Part shown: piece after piece, positions 41,230 to 54,960 of the stretch
Layout of the letters: every line of letters starts with the position of its first letter
How positions within the stretch are numbered: the first letter of the stretch is position 1
DNA from: Tillus elongatus
Lineage: Eukaryota > Arthropoda > Insecta > Coleoptera > Cleridae
Assembly (NCBI GenBank): GCA_964006375.1
Contig: OZ023266.1
Location: 62,556,946-62,620,945, forward strand
Length of the DNA: 64,000 nucleotides
Direction of reading: 5' to 3'
The notes under the pieces: generated by a model
What the model was told of the DNA's origin: nothing
The model's database searches: none
The model's input: only the letters and a program-made list of their open reading frames with translations
Made by a program: the position numbers and the translations under genes

Positions 41230-41985
41230 TGGTGGGGAGGCTAACGTCAGGCAAGTAGGCCATAATGGACCCTTTTTGCAAACCCTGGCAACCCAGCAAC
41301 CATGCTCTACTCTTCCTCTGTTCCGTCACAAAACCTCCTCGACCTCGAAATAAAGGCGATAACGGTCTTCCATTGGACGGAACTCACCTGGCTCCTCTGC
41401 AGAGTCCTCGAACCGGCCAATTATGTCCGAAGAGTCCCAAATGCCTCGTATTCACACAGGTAGTGGTAAGACGTCACTTCAGTCTCGCTGCATTGCTGGC
41501 AAATGGGATCCCTCTGGACACCTATTAATGTGAGGTGTCTTCTAAGAGCACAGTGGCCTGTCAGTACTCCAATGAGGCGGCGAAGCGCAGATCGACTCCT
41601 ACAGAGAAATCAGACAGTCTTGTCTCTGTTCGGCCCCTCCACGAAGTCTCTCGCCTGCCTACAGCCATCGACCGACCTCCAGTGCCTCTCCATGGCCTCC
41701 CCAATCCACCTATAGAGGGCTTCGGAGACCACCTTCTTACTTATGCCTATAGTAGGCTCCGAGCCACAGAACGGCCGCCGGGAATCAAGCCTTGCGAGAT
41801 CATTCGCCACTTCATTCCCCGCGACGCCACAGTGTCCCGGAATCCATACAAGTTGCACCTCCTGGACAGTCCCGTGAGGCGTCCGCGCACTCCTGAACCA
41901 GCGTTGACCTGATACTGGACGCGCAGGTTGCCCGTAGGACCGCCTGGCTGTCTGAGCAAATGTATTTACATTTAAAATACACAAG
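41230..41985 (-). pseudogene. LINE RNase H fragment, different family
   Basis: Minus strand: VQLVWIPGHCGVAGNEVAND, followed by LARLDSRRPFCGSEPTIGIS, is a clear RNase H C-terminal block. ALYRWIGEAMERHW follows, then in another frame a Cys/His tail with the order C-x2-C...H-x4-C. GC-rich relative to its surroundings. It interrupts a PLE fragment. The RT and first RNase H acidic residues are missing. Confidence 0.75.
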
Positions 41986-42326
41986 TAAATAGGTTAATAC
42001 ATTTTCGTTTAAGTAAAAATAGATGTAGCAAAGAATTCGGGTTTATTAAGAAGGTGGCTGAATATAACGGATACAAAATATGATGCCAAAATTCAACTAG
42101 CGCTCCGTGTATCATTACTTTAAACCCGCCTGTATACGCAACGGGGTACAATTATTTCCATATTTTTCTTGAATAAAATTCAAGGGGTGGTCAGGTAAAA
42201 GACCTAGTCATTCCATTTTATCCGCTCAATCTGATATTTACATTTGAATCTGCCCCTTTTCTCACTATACTACTAAAACTCCTATTTTGGCTTAAACTGC
42301 CACACTAACGCATGTATAAAAAAACT

Positions 42327-42365
42327 CTAGACGCAGCAAGTACGTTATGGTAGTGAATTTTCATA
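42327..42365 (-). repeat. Family B terminus, solo
   Basis: TCTAGACGCAGCAAGTACG and the following GGTAGTGAATTTTCAT match the family B terminal motif. No partner terminus was found nearby. Confidence 0.5.
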
Positions 42366-42489
42366 AGAATTGTACACTATTAGTAAGATATATAATTAAA
42401 ACTAATTCTTTAAATTTAAATGGACCTTGGAGATCGGTTTTAGAGTCCCAGTTAGCGATTATTTGAAAAAAAAATATTTTATATGGAGC

Positions 42490-43210
42490 TACTAAATTAA
42501 AATATGTAAGTACTGCAAGTGCCTTTAAAAATTGTGTTACAAATTTCATTAAAGTTACAAACGTTTTTCAGAAAAAATAAATGATTTACAAAGGGAATGT
42601 ACCTGTGGAATTATAAAAATATGTAAGTACTGCAAGTGTCCTAAAAATTGTGTTACAAATTTCATTAAAGTTACAAACGTTTTTCAGAACAAAATAATTA
42701 CTTACAAAGGGAATGTACCTGTCGAATTATAAATATGACAGGCATTTTTCCATATTAATTGCTTGGATGCTTTTGTTTTAGTCAATCCATCCAGTTTTTG
42801 CAAACAATAAACAACAAAATAGGTTTTTTATGTTATGATAGAAAATTTTCGTAAAAATATTTCAAATCCGATAGCTCAATAAATTTCCCATTAAGCCAGA
42901 ATCTTCAATCTTGAACCTTAGTAACACCTGTGTAAACGCACGTGGGTAATAAATTTAAGAAAAGTAACATATTGAGCTTCGTTTTGTTTTAAAAAACCTT
43001 TTTTGTTGTTTATTGTTTGCAAAAACTGGATGGGTTGACTAAAACAAAACCATCCAAACAATTAATAAGGAAAAGTACCTGTCATATTTATAATTTGACA
43101 GGTACATTCCCTTTGTAAATAATTAATTGTTTTCTAAAAAACTTTTGTAACTTTAATGAAATTTGTAACACAATTGTTTTAAAGACACTTGCAGTATTTA
43201 CATATTATAT
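42490..43210. repeat. Foldback repeat with internal tandem duplication
   Basis: The left arm has a roughly 115-bp unit (GTAAGTACTGCAAGTG ... AGGGAATGTACCTGT) present twice in tandem at about 42507 and 42623, followed by AATCCATCCAGTTTTTGCAA. The right arm (about 42975-43205) carries the same blocks once in reverse (TTGCAAAAACTGGATGGGTT ... ACAGGTACATTCCCTTTGT). There is no ORF. Likely a MITE or foldback element. Confidence 0.7.
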
Positions 43211-44195
43211 CTAAATTTGTATAAGTTAGTAAATATTTCACTTGCCAGGTTATTAAAAATATTGAAGAACACAGATAACGATAAGCATGTGCTACTTACC
43301 TTTGATCAACAATTGTGTCAGAAACTTTAGGACCAAATCAAAAGAACAACTCTAACATAATATGTAGAGACATAATAATAAAGAGCTTTATAACAACAAA
43401 CGTGGCTAGTCGCTAACACTCCATGTAAGGATGCTTTGCAAAATAAAACCATAAACAATAGTAACGAATCTTCGAATGTTTTGAGGTTAGATTGATATTT
43501 AAAAGTGAATCGATTTCTGGATTATAATGCTACTGGCGCTGAAGCGTCGGAAATTAGTACCGAACTTATAGTTTTAAACCATCTAATTGAACTGAAACTT
43601 CTATTTGGTATATTCTGTAATATAACAAAACATTTCAGTTTTAATTAATGTAAATAATACGTTGAGTGTCTCATGTTTCGGCGTCGGCAGTCGGCGATCG
43701 GCGGCTCCCGTTTTGCGATGACAGTTGGCCTACCATGCACCGGTATCAAATTGAGTAAATTAGAATTTATGATAAATCGAATGAGAAATTATTGGTAACT
43801 CAACATTTATTAATATTAGGTTACATTTATTGGATGGATTAACTTTTTGACGAACTTTTATTTGTCTTCAATAAGTACCTATATGTGGTATTACCATATG
43901 TTTTACATTTTAAGATTCAAATGAAATTTGATTGAATCTGACAACCCGGCTCCTTTATATTTAATTGTCAGGTGACTGTTTCTATTTGAATAACCACTCA
44001 AAATGACGCATTTACAGTCTAATCATCCTTATCAACATTGAACGTGGGAAATGCTGTATGAAATTTGAACTGATATCTTAGACTTTTTATTCATTATAAT
44101 TTTGATTTTTTAATAACTCCTACCCTGGTATGCCATTTAGTTTTAAATTTGGTTAACAGCTATATTGTAACGTCTCCTATATATGTGCAAATTTT
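43211..44195. other. No recognisable gene
   Basis: AT-rich except a short GC-rich patch near 43680-43730 (CGGCGTCGGCAGTCGGCG). No frame or repeat that I can support. Confidence 0.4.
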
Positions 44196-44524
<329 letters not shown>

Positions 44525-44765
44525 AGCACCCCAGATGTGAGAGCAGTATTCGAGGTTTGGTCTTATTTGTATAAGGTATAGAGATTAGCTGGTGAAAATT
44601 ATTTGCGAGCCCGGAAGAGGAAACCTAATTTCTAAGCAGCCGTTTCTGCAATTTATGTGACATGTTGGTGCCAATTGAGATTTCGATTCACAGAAATGCC
44701 AACAAGTGAAAAGGACTCATTACTTTGAATAACTTGGTTCTTTATTGTGATGGGTCTAGGGCTGG
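44525..44765 (-). pseudogene. LINE RT thumb fragment
   Basis: Minus strand: LVGISVNRNLNWHQHV, a stretch equivalent to KLGFLFRARKxFSPANL, then IRPNLEYCSHIWGA. These are the thumb motifs of Jockey/CR1-type LINE RTs. Short and broken by stops, with no catalytic block. Confidence 0.65.
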
Positions 44766-44895
44766 TGTATATATAAATTGAAACTGACCCCGGATATGGG
44801 TTCTAGAGGCCCTAATTCACGCTCATTTGAAAAAATGTTCCAAAAGTCTTACCATCGATACCTCTCTATTAGTGAATTTTTTTAACGAAAATTCA
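44766..44895 (-). repeat. Family A terminal fragment (minus)
   Basis: TGAAACTGACCCCGGATATG followed by CGCTCATTTGAAAAAATG and the terminal hairpin. Confidence 0.6.
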
Positions 44896-45469
44896 CAAAA
44901 AAATAAGTTATTGTTTTTTATTTTATAGAGGTATGCTTTAAGATAAGTTTATAAAATAATAATTAATATAAACGTAGTCCAAATATGAAGGTTTTCTTTG
45001 TGAACCTGTATTGTTATGATTTGCTTTTAGAAGTATATTTTTTACTGTCAGCCCCAGAACGTACACCCTTACAGAGATCTTTCCACCTACGTATCTCATA
45101 AAGAATACTCAACATTCTGAATTTGAGGACACAAACACAACATACCCTAAAACGTATAAATAAAAGAGAATTTGAAACTTGGCTAAATGTATGTAGTAGC
45201 TATCTCTTTGAAACAAGAGAAATTCTGTATGAATTTTAAAGTTCCCAGAAACAAGGAAACGTGGTGTATATGAATGCTGTGATATGCTTACTTCCTCTTA
45301 TATAATGCAGTTACCTGGGTAAAATTTATAGAATACACTAATTACATATATTGTTCTGAAGACCATTCTGTTTTACATATTATCAGTAAGTGACTAAGTT
45401 GACATTGGAACTTGTGATGAGCGCTGATAAGTACACTTGGAGAACCAAAATCACTAACATACATCTTTA

Positions 45470-45520
45470 AATACCTGATGATCGTTTCACTAATGAAATG
45501 CGCGTCATCAGAGGTTGAAA
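45470..45520 (-). ncRNA. Hammerhead ribozyme motif, type 1, weak helix II
   Basis: Minus strand: ACCT-CTGATGA, a poorly paired helix II region, GAAA (45488-45485), a CGAT stem III, then AUC and AGGT. The ACCT/AGGT helix I and both core boxes are intact. Helix II and stem III are damaged. It lies just downstream of a PLE GIY-YIG fragment on the same strand. Confidence 0.5.
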
Positions 45521-45535
45521 AATTCTAAAATAATT

Positions 45536-45995
45536 CACTACTACACATTATATTTATGCTAGGTGTTAGGTAGAATATGGATAACCTAGAGCGGGAGGAA
45601 TCAGAGGCAAACTTTCCGCGTCTATATTTTAATTGCCGAACACTCTTTTTAAAATCCCATTATAACTGTACCTAGCGAATTTCGGAAAATCTTTCACATC
45701 AAAAAGATAATGTGAACAGCGAACTCTTAATCAGTGACGGAGCACGGTTCAGGGAAATTTTGCTGTTTCTGGTTTTAGAGACATAAATGCTTTCATGGGC
45801 GTCTAATTTAAGCAACAGTTTTGACAAGCTTCAGGTTTTATTTATATATGTAGTGGTTAATTTCGCAGATATGTTGAGCCACACATAACTTTATATACTG
45901 TTCTTCTTAGCTGTGCCAAATGTTCCCTAGATATGGTTACAATGATTATTCTAGTCTGTCCAATATATTATCAGACTATTATAAACTATACTCTT
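45536..45995 (-). pseudogene. PLE GIY-YIG region, decayed
   Basis: Minus strand sequence parallels the better copies at 48.1 and 48.5 kb: blocks equivalent to DxIGQT near 45960, HLAQLR near 45925 and NLKxIK/ LRLDAYE near 45800, followed by the 3' tail GCGGAAAGTTTGCCTCTGA. Nearly every block has a stop or indel. Confidence 0.45.
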
Positions 45996-46189
45996 TACTC
46001 TTTCAATGATTGTATAAATCAACGGTCGAAAACTAAGTTGATTGTAAAGTATTATATTTTTTACATTAAAAATACCAATAAAGCAATAAAAACTAGCATT
46101 TCTTAGAGATTTTCACATTTTGGATACACGAGAGGCAATTATGCTGTAAATTTTAGTGAAAAATTGTTTAAGATATCGTTACCTAATAG

Positions 46190-46345
46190 GTACACTTGAA
46201 GAACCCAAATCGCTACAATACATTTCTTAAAGACCTGACGATCATTTAAATAACAAAGTTAGCGTCATCAGAGGATGAATACATCTTTTTTAAACTTATT
46301 TTTCATCCTCTGATGACGCTAACCTAGTTGACAAAACGATCTTTT
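46190..46345. ncRNA. Head-to-head pair of degenerate hammerhead motifs
   Basis: CTGATGA boxes on the minus strand (46271-46265) and plus strand (46310-46316), each followed by CGCTAAC...GTT helix II halves, in an inverted arrangement. The GAAA box is mutated in both, so neither is expected to cleave. Same type as the motifs at 45.5 and 53.6 kb. Confidence 0.5.
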
Positions 46346-46399
46346 AGCCCGTAAAGCGCTCAGTTACATTTTGCCTTACATAATTATTATTGGCACTAG

Positions 46400-47145
46400 A
46401 AATAGCCGCAGTGATATCGTCGGCGTAGAACACAAAATCACCCTGCAAAATATACACGATACAGGTCATCCAAAAATATAACAAGAGAATCGGTCCCAAG
46501 CTAGTAACCTGTGGAACACCTGTGATAAAGTTGCAACAAGAAGAACTGACTGGTGTTAGTTCTTTATATTTGATAAAGGCATACTAGATTCTGCCTCCCA
46601 TAAATGTCCGCAACCATCTCAGATGTAAGCCCCTAATGTCTCTGCAGCTTCTCGCAGACTAAGCCCTGGTTAAAGCAGTCAAACGCCTTTATAAGGTCAC
46701 AAAATACCCCATCAAAGCACTTGCCAGATTTCAAAGCCTCAATGATTAACTCATGTAGTGAACGAATAACTGGCTTTGTTGACTGATCCTGGACAAAACC
46801 AAGCTGTGATTTATTGATTATTTTATACATAACCAGAGAGCAGTTCAAACGTTCAGCATAGGCCTATTCAAAAAATTTCAAAATACAGGAGTTATAACAA
46901 TCGATCTATATCCGTCAAGTTGCTGACTGGTTCCTTCTTAGCGACAGGTGATATTTTCCCCACTATTGGCTTTTCTGAAAATCTGCCACATTTCAAGGAA
47001 ATATTAATGAGAAAACACAATGGCACAATGATGAAATGCAATACCTTTCTGCCCAGAAACTGCGGGACTTCATCAACTTTAGCACTAGCTTTGATCTTAG
47101 ACAACGCAATAAAGATTACGCAACTTAATTTTATCGTAGTGAAAT
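46400..47145 (-). pseudogene. LINE reverse transcriptase, Jockey-like
   Basis: Minus strand, from about 47110: KASAKVDEVPQFLGRKV, PLCFLINISLKCGRFSE, PIVGKISPVAKKEP (fingers and early palm), then INKSQLGFVQDQSTKPVIRS and GVFCDLIKAFDCFNQGLVCE (catalytic Asp), a Pro-Gln-Gly block in broken form, and finally FVFYADDITAAISS (intact YADD). Several frame changes separate these. No endonuclease or 3' end is seen. Confidence 0.75.
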
Positions 47146-47149
47146 AAAG

Positions 47150-47424
47150 TCTGGACGCAGCAAGTGCGTTATGGAAGTAAATTTTCACAAAAATGCTTCT
47201 AATAGCAAATATGTCTCTCTAATGTAAGCAAACATCAATCTGGCTACAGGTATAACTTATATAGTAGAAGCAATTTACCGTATTTTATAAAAATAACTTG
47301 TTTGAAAATGTACAAAGCAAACTGGTTTCCTAGACAACAAACCTTAGGTTAATAGCAAATTGAGTTATTGAAATTTGAAGCATTTAATGAAAATTCGCTA
47401 CCAAAACGCACTTACTGCGTCTAG
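47150..47424 (-). repeat. Family B MITE-like module (minus)
   Basis: 275 bp with termini TCTGGACGCAGCAAGTGCG and CGCACTTACTGCGTCTAGA. Confidence 0.7.
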
Positions 47425-47489
47425 ATTTTTTTTCTCACAAACATGCATCATATTTCGTACAAAAAATGCAAAAATTCAATAATAAAAGA

Positions 47490-48080
47490 GTGTCCGGAAA
47501 AAAAATTGTAGGTATCACCAACGACCTATGGGCCCACCTGCTAAAATTCAAATGTGGCGGTCTCCTTATTAGCGAATTTTTTCTACGAACATTAGCAAAA
47601 ATTATAGACCGCTAAGCCATACACTTAACTAAAACTACCGCCAAAGCATCAGAGAAAGGGTCTATTTGAAGTGAAATTTCTGTAAATATTTTCGTAAAAT
47701 GAAGGACGGTTGAAGCTAAAAATTTAAGGGTTTGCAAAACACTCTTTTTGCGATATTTTCTTTACATAATCTGTATTTGTTTCAGGTTATTTGCCTAAAT
47801 GTTGCCATTTTCACGTTTCAAATCGCGACTTTGACGTTTTGAGGAAAACCCTATTTTTTTCTTTAAATGCCTATAACTTTTTTTGTCTTCAAACTTACAG
47901 ATGTAAGTTTTGGTACATGGTTCACTCTTTACAATGCAAATATGTGGTCGCTATTACTTTGTTATTTCCGGAGATGTGAATTTTTTCCTAAACGAAACAC
48001 AAAATTATCCGGGAGAACCTGGGCGGACTTCCTTGGCTAACGAACTTATCCAAGACACTTACGAAAGGAAGGTACTCCTT
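47490..48080 (-). repeat. Family A copy (minus), no TA array
   Basis: Starts with TAGGTATCACCAACGACC, then CATCAGAGAAAGGGTC, CGCGACTTTGACGTTTTGAG and CTAACGAACTTATCCAAGAC. It is truncated before the TA position. Confidence 0.6.
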
Positions 48081-48084
48081 GTCA

Positions 48085-48470
48085 AAATACCGTTATAACT
48101 GCAACGAGTTTCGGAATATCCTTCACATCAAAGAGGCAGTGTGAACAGTGAACTATGTCGGAGCACTGTTTAGGTAAATATCGCTGCTTATGGCTTTAGG
48201 GATATAGAGTAGAAACACTCTCATAGGCGTCTAATTTCACCGGTTGTCTAAAATTTTTGATAAGCTTTAGGTTTTATTTATCTATGTGGTGATTATTTTC
48301 CCACATATGTTGAGCCTCGCAACGCTTGTCTATACTGCCGTATCTCAGCTGTGCCAGATGTTTTTAAAATCTGGTTTCAATGGCACTTCTACTCTGCCCA
48401 ACGTATCTAATATTACAATATTTTCAACTTACCTCATGGATAGCTTAGCTTTCGTATCCACTGTATTACG
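48085..48470 (-). pseudogene. PLE GIY-YIG fragment (minus)
   Basis: Minus strand: ENIVILDTLGRVEVPLKPDF, then AEIRQYRQALRGSTY and a region equivalent to LxLIKNxxQP. It mirrors the plus-strand fragment immediately to the right, so the two form an inverted pair. Confidence 0.5.
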
Positions 48471-48489
48471 TAACTGTTAGCTAATACAA

Positions 48490-48830
48490 ACGATAAGGAT
48501 AAAGCCAGTGAAATGTCAGGTATTTATAAAATAAGTTAAAAAGATTGTAATCTTAAATACATTGGCCAGACTAGAAGAACCATTGAAGCCAGCTTGAATA
48601 AACATCTGGCACAGTTAAGATACTGCAGTATAGACATATATTGCGTGGCTCAGCATATTTGTGATAATAGTCACCACATAGATAAAGAGAACCTAAAACT
48701 TATCAAAAATGTTAGACAACCGGTGAGATTAGACGCCTATGAGATTATATATCTCTATAGCCATAAGCAGCAAAATTTGTCTAAACCATGCACTGACACT
48801 CCAACACTATGTGGGTAAGGTTATAACGGG
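48490..48830 (+). pseudogene. PLE GIY-YIG endonuclease fragment (plus), best coding copy
   Basis: Plus strand: CNLKYIGQTRRTIEASLNKH, LAQLRYCSIDIYCVAQHICD, NSHHIDKENLKLIKNVRQPV and RLDAYEIIYLYSHKQQNL, ending in TLCG. The YIG half of the signature, the region equivalent to Arg-phe-x-Glu-His (here NKH), and the C-terminal YE-x-IYL block are visible. It shows what follows NLKLIKN in an intact sequence: the YEIIYLY segment, where two other copies instead run into TA arrays. Confidence 0.7.
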
Positions 48831-48949
48831 ATTTTAACAAGAACTTCAAGCAATTAAAATGTAGGCGCAGGAAGTTTGCCTGTGACTTCTTCCTTTTTAT
48901 GTTATTAGTCTTCTACTTAACTCGTAGTATAAATATAATGTGTAGTAGT

Positions 48950-49015
48950 TAAGTAGTTTAAAATTTTTACCCTTTGATGGCGCTAACTTTGTTAGTGAAA
49001 CGAAGGTCAGGTCTT
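48950..49015 (+). ncRNA. Degenerate hammerhead motif downstream of the PLE
   Basis: TTTGATGG in place of CUGANGA, then helix II GCTAAC-TTT-GTTAGT, intact GAAA, ACGAAGGT as stem III, UC, AGGT. It lies about 150 bp after the PLE coding fragment on the same strand, as expected for a terminal repeat. Confidence 0.5.
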
Positions 49016-49379
49016 TAATAGATGTATTGCGGTGATTTGGATTCTCTAAGTATACTTACTGAACTTGAAATTACTTTTGAAACGTACTGTATGAGAGTTT
49101 ATTCAGTCAGTGGGATAAAAGGATAGTACTTAATAAAATATATGATTGAAAATACTTTTTAATAAAAAAAAGATATTTGATTTTTAATACCTGTGTGTGT
49201 AGGTTTTACATGCAAAGTCGTCCTTGATACTTCTTGACGTCGTGGACTACTATACTACTAATATTTTGTCCGCCTTATCTAAAATCTAAAAAGATTAACT
49301 ACAACTGTTGATTGAAACGCGTTTTGCTATTCCATTTTACGTATTATAGTGACTAATGATTCTGTATTCTTGTTTTCAG

Positions 49380-49526
49380 GTTCCTGTAACACTATGTTCC
49401 CTTGGGGTAGGCGCCACGTTTGGAGAATCAATCCTTCAGGATTTACCTCGGGACAGTACGGTCGTTACGCAAACCACTTGTGAGTTATTGCGTGTCGAAC
49501 AACATGACTTCAAGCTTATTTGGGAG
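49380..49526 (+). CDS. Internal exon of Epac-like Rap guanine-nucleotide exchange factor (cNMP-binding domain)
   Basis: A 147-bp exon in phase 0-0 (49 codons), bounded by TTTTCAG at the left and GTTAGT at the right. It encodes VPVTLCSLGVGATFGESILQ and continues with DLPRDSTVVTQTTCELLRVE and QHDFKLIWE. The FGE(S)-x4-PR-x-(S/A)TV pattern is the phosphate-binding cassette of a cyclic-nucleotide-binding domain, and the CELLRVEQxDFKxxWE tail is typical of Epac/RAPGEF3-4 proteins, which activate Rap GTPases on cAMP binding. The Arg that contacts the cAMP phosphate is present. No neighbouring exon is recognised within the window, so the surrounding introns must be long. Confidence 0.88.
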
Positions 49527-49723
49527 GTTAGTATTTACCTACTTATTTAGACGAGGTGGTGATAATATTTGTTATCTTGCTATTAGTGGTTTTTGAAAAT
49601 TTTCGTGGAAAAAAATCGCTGATGACGACATAGCCGCGACTTTGAGAATTTATATATATATATATTTTTAATGAGCCCGCAGGATGGCCATTAGAACCCA
49701 AACCCAGGGTTAACTTGATTGAA

Positions 49724-52018
<2,295 letters not shown>

Positions 52019-52289
52019 ATGTATGTATAAAGGCACTTGTATTTTCGGAAATATTTGTTATGAAAAAAACATGCTTAAAGTTTTTCAACATACTTTTGCT
52101 ACACATTGGCATTTTTTCTAGCGTAAACCACTTCGTTGCTATCGCAACAAAAATTGTTTTTAATGGCGAGATATGATTTTTTTGCATTTGGAAAGGAAAT
52201 CTCCTTTATACCGCAATATATTTTTTTTAATCTAGTACGATAAGAAAAAAAATGAAAAAAAAAAACACTAATTATTTTGGTTTTGTGCA

Positions 52290-52565
52290 TTTCTCTGGTT
52301 ATCAGTGGCACCCAATTAATTTTTAAATGTCTATAAATATTTTTTTCTTTCAACTTAGAAATCTTAATTTTGGCAAGTAGTTAGTTTAATAGTGTAAACC
52401 TGAGAACCCCATTTGGTTGCCATAGTATTGTTATTTTCGGATATACAAAAATTTTCCAGAAGGCAACCAAAATTTTCCAGGAAAAACTTGGAAAAGCCAC
52501 TTACAAGGGGAAGGTACCTACTAAATTTTATCAAAAGCGTCCCATTATTTTTTAAGTTATCGGTA

Positions 52566-52653
<88 letters not shown>

Positions 52654-52690
52654 GAAAAAGAAATTTTTTAAAGACAATTCACTAAAAAAT
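52290..52690 (-). repeat. Family A copy (minus), diverged
   Basis: GGTTATCAGTGGCACCCAAT region, reversed GGAAAAGCCACTTAC, AAGTTATCGGTACGA and a TA array (52568-52649), then CAATTCACTAAAAAAT from the terminal hairpin. It is followed at about 52715-52755 by a family B terminus (CCATAACCCATTTGCTGCG). Confidence 0.6.
52568..52649. repeat. (TA)n microsatellite, inside family A copy
   Basis: About 82 bp of TA. Confidence 0.97.
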
Positions 52691-52795
52691 ATATTTGACA
52701 TTAAAAAACTTAAAAACACTTATGAAATACGCTACCATAACCCATTTGCTGCGTCCAAACTTTTTGTAATGTACTACGTATGCATAATCTCAATA

Positions 52796-52802
<7 letters not shown>

Positions 52803-52887
<85 letters not shown>
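52803..52887. repeat. (TA)n microsatellite at left of a Tc1/mariner
   Basis: About 85 bp of TA just before the TA-CAGTGTG terminus of the next element. Confidence 0.97.
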
Positions 52888-52891
<4 letters not shown>

Positions 52892-53514
52892 TTATACAGT
52901 GTGTTTCACTTTAAGTGGCGACAGTTCATTATTTTATAACGGGTCGGCAGATTTTCCAATTTTTTTTCATAACATATTCCAAAAGCTCTGCATCCTGGTG
53001 TGCATCAATTTAAAAATTCGCTTTTTACATAGCCTACTACGAGAACAAATAAAACGCAAAAAATGACTAAAGCATACTATGCATTTTTTAACGAAAAAAA
53101 AAAAACAAGTATCTTTATCAATTTAGGCATATCTTTAACCCACAAATCCCAAGTTTCAATACCGTAACTTATACCGAGTGTTCACAACTTGAGTGCAAAA
53201 AATAATGAAAAAAATGACCATTTCAGAGTCCCCTGTGTAAACGCTACTGAGTGTTTTGGAAATATTAGATTGCCAATGGATTAAATGTCACCTAGTGTAT
53301 CCATTCACAGAATATCATCCGCATATTTTATAAAGAGTCTTCATAATAAATACGGAAACATATATGGAATGTATTACCCAGTTAGGACTTTGATCGGACC
53401 AGCATCTTGAATTTTGGGAAGACACCCCTCCATTATTTTTGTCAGTAGATTCACAACTGAACTAAACAACAAAGTCCTCTATGTGAAAACTGGAACCTGT
53501 GATGAGCACTAATA

Positions 53515-53716
53515 AGTACACTTGGAGAACACCCAAATCACCATAACACATATTTCAGAGACTTTACGATCGTTTCGTTGACCAAGTCAACATCTTCAGA
53601 GGAAGAAAAATTCTGGCACAATTTTTCTTCCTCTGAAGATGTTGACTTGGTCAACGAAACGATCGTAAGGTCTCTGAAATATGTGTTGTGGTGATTTGGG
53701 TGTTCTCCAAGTGTAC
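53515..53716. ncRNA. Head-to-head hammerhead ribozymes in a 97-bp inverted repeat
   Basis: Plus copy: helix I CCT (53630-53632), CTGAAGA (53633-53639), one extra T, helix II GTTGAC/GTCAAC (53641-53646, 53650-53655) with a 3-nt loop, GAAA (53656-53659), palindromic stem III ACGATCGT, cleavage site GUA (A at 53667), then AGG. All conserved core positions are intact. The minus copy (about 53605-53558) has the same core. The pair sits in nearly perfect inverted arms 53515-53611 and 53620-53716. It is probably the remains of PLE terminal repeats. Confidence 0.75.
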
Positions 53717-53935
53717 TTAACAAAGTCCTATCGGTTGGTTAACTAGTTTCCTTGCCATAATAAAGAATATTCCTAGTATCTTCATTGCAATTTTCCAAGG
53801 TGGAGTCTACTATCTTCATTAATATTTCCATTGACATAAACAAAACGTCAACAGTTTGTCAGTTGATATTATTTGGCAGTTTATACAAGTTAATAAGTCG
53901 CTGTATATGCATACGTGGTGGAAACAACAGAAATA

Positions 53936-54960
53936 TGTTCACAACTTTAAGAGTAAGTCAGAAAATTGAATTTATTAGACTTGTGGGCGATAACCATAAG
54001 GCATATCAAGAGGCTGCGGCAGAATTTCACACGCGTTATTCTGATAGTGAACCTGTGACTTTTCAGACAGTTGCAAAATAAATATGAATTTTGATAGAAC
54101 TGGGAATCTTGCTCCATGAAAGCTCACCAAAAATTTTAATAACGGTGCAGGCAATGCTATTATACACAAGCTCCAACGAAATGGAAAACCAGTGTGAGAC
54201 AACTAGCAAGGAATCTTAGCATGAAACCAACTAAAGTCTGGAGGTGCCTTAAGTAAAAAAAAAATGCTTATAAGCCCAAATTTTTGTGCATATCTTGGAA
54301 AATGGCAATGATGAATGGAATATGTATTATGGTGTCAAGGAAACCATTTAACCGATAGAACTTTCTCGTCTAAAATAATGTTTAGCGACGAAGATACCTT
54401 CACAACTAATGGAGTGGTGTCTTTCCAAAATTCTAGGTATTAGTCCGATCAAAATCCAAATTGAATAGGAAATTGTATGTGGCAATACTCTTATAAAATT
54501 AATGTCTGGTGTGGTATATTTTATAATTAAATAATAGGACCCTTCTTTTTTGAGGAAAATCTCAACGCAGAAAATTTTCTTGACTTTTTAAACAACGAAT
54601 TATGGGACGTTTTAGAAGATGTACTTATAAGATCGAGATAGGACATGGTTTTTAAACGGTATGGTGCTCCTATGCAAAACTGAAAACTAGTAAGGGAGTG
54701 GTTGAAACAAAATTTCCGGTGAAATAAACAGGACCGAACAGCCCCTTATTAGATGACCTCCCTGCGCAACCGACCTAACACTTAAAGAAAAAGTTTGTCG
54801 AGATCGTCCAACCGATAGGAATCATTTAAGAGAAGAAATGCGTGCCGCATGCAAATCTATTTCGTCGAAAGTACTACGAAAAGATACTGGTAACTGTTGT
54901 AAGAGACTGGAAAAATGCATTGCGGCAGAGGCTGCTCTAATTGAAATCAGTACAATTTAA
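53936..54960 (+). pseudogene. Tc1/mariner transposase, decayed
   Basis: Starts FTTLRVSQKIEFIRLVGDNH and AAAEFHTRYSDSEPVTFQTV (N-terminal helix-turn-helix), then RNLRMKPTKVWRCL, MFSDEDTFTTNGVVSFQNSR (first Asp) and KINVWCGIFYN with IIGPFFFEENLN, a damaged second-Asp block (FKRYGAPMQN), and a C-terminal stretch resembling FVESTTKRYW. Multiple stops and frame changes. Related to but distinct from the DD41D family. Confidence 0.75.

Noticed and set aside
41265..41912. Plus-strand frames of 70-125 codons
   Set aside because: Opposite strand of the RNase H LINE fragment, which has a clear PGHxGxxGNE block.
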